Assembly: GCA_003242275.1 (NCBI GenBank)
Contig: QGUX01000014.1
Location: forward strand, 1-21,452
Length of the DNA: 21,452 nt
Origin: Pseudomonadota bacterium
GTDB taxonomy: Bacteria; Pseudomonadota; Gammaproteobacteria; Steroidobacterales; Steroidobacteraceae
Direction of reading: 5' to 3'
Below are positions 21,236 through 21,452 of this stretch, piece after piece; the stretch's first letter is position 1; every line of letters begins with the position of its first letter. The translations under genes and the position numbers were made by a program. The notes beneath the pieces are model-generated. The model ran no database searches. It saw only the letters and a list, made by a program, of their open reading frames with translations, and had not been told where the DNA came from.

Positions 21236-21452
21236 CAGCTTCCGGGCAAACGTGGTGCTGCGGGTGGCGGCGCTCGCGGCGCTGCTGTTCGCGCTGCTGT
21301 GGAGCCTGCTGCACACCCGCTGGGATGCCGTGCCGGTGGTTGCCGCGGTGCTGTTCGTGCTGCTGCTGGTGGAGCTGGTGTGCTACGTGGAGGCGGGCAC
21401 GCGCGACCTGTCCGCACGTGTTGGCTCGGTGGCGGGCGGGGCGTTCCCGGGG
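21222..21452 (+). CDS. Sensor histidine kinase, N-terminal fragment (cut by window end)
   Basis: ATG 21222 lies inside the last codons of the regulator and opens a frame to the window end (77 codons). It encodes two hydrophobic helices (about residues 12-30 and 39-57) joined by a short loop, starting MAFHSSFRANVVLRVAALAA. This is the membrane region typical of NtrY-like kinases paired with NtrC-type regulators of this kind; the histidine and ATPase domains are not in the window. The last ~15 residues look less typical, and the sequence ends in CCCGGGG, so the final bases may be poor quality. The kinase call rests on context. Confidence 0.65.
   Translation, partial: MAFHSSFRANVVLRVAALAALLFALLWSLLHTRWDAVPVVAAVLFVLLLVELVCYVEAGTRDLSARVGSVAGGAFPG

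Noticed and set aside
1..21452. CRISPR arrays, insertion sequences, phage genes or attachment sites
   Set aside because: No direct-repeat arrays, transposase, integrase or terminal inverted repeats were seen; the tRNA 3' end is not duplicated nearby.

Overview
The window is a very GC-rich bacterial segment. HrpB helicase, the sigma-54 regulator beside an FtsX-type permease, and a CAU tRNA lacking an encoded CCA suggest a gammaproteobacterium, perhaps near Xanthomonadales or Steroidobacterales; that placement is inference. Both ends look like contig edges: the first bases are a poly-G run and the last gene is cut.

Layout. (1) 1-1557, plus strand: the 3' end of hrpB, then hemJ, then a phosphoribosyltransferase. 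(2) 9060-1544, minus strand: a tightly packed seven-gene operon, hemA - hemCD (fused) - histidine kinase - OmpR-type regulator - hemE - hemN - CPBP membrane protease, with several stop/start overlaps. (3) 9061-9414: a divergent control region. It holds a TGACC-N6-TGACA direct repeat in front of hemA and, facing the other way, a good sigma-54 -24/-12 promoter followed by a long terminator-like hairpin. (4) 9415-13972, plus strand: a four-gene redox operon made of a NirB-like FAD/[2Fe-2S] reductase fused to a bis-heme membrane domain, an 11-heme cytochrome c, a DUF3365 monoheme protein and a single-domain globin. It ends in a GC hairpin. (5) 14024-16539: metabolic genes without an evident theme (GST, EamA transporter, DUF1330, GyrI-like). 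(6) A CAU tRNA, a small secreted NTF2-like protein, an FtsX/MacB permease, and divergently a sigma-54 NtrC-type regulator with the start of its sensor kinase.

How the parts work together. The hem operon encodes glutamyl-tRNA reductase, hydroxymethylbilane synthase with a probable uroporphyrinogen-III synthase tail, uroporphyrinogen decarboxylase and oxygen-independent coproporphyrinogen oxidase. With hemJ this covers much of the C5 heme pathway; hemL, hemB and ferrochelatase are not in the window. A two-component system inside the operon, and a repeat resembling the HemR site (hem-box) in front of hemA, recall the HemK/HemR-controlled hem locus of Leptospira, which would be unexpected in a proteobacterium like this. 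The divergent redox operon would carry about 15 hemes if every visible site is filled. It looks able to take electrons from NAD(P)H through FAD, [2Fe-2S] and two b hemes across the membrane to a periplasmic multiheme cytochrome. The sigma-54 promoter and attenuator-like leader suggest nitrogen control, and the globin suggests exposure to nitric oxide. I regard that operon, and its placement back to back with a heme-sensing-type hem operon, as the best candidate here for an undescribed system.
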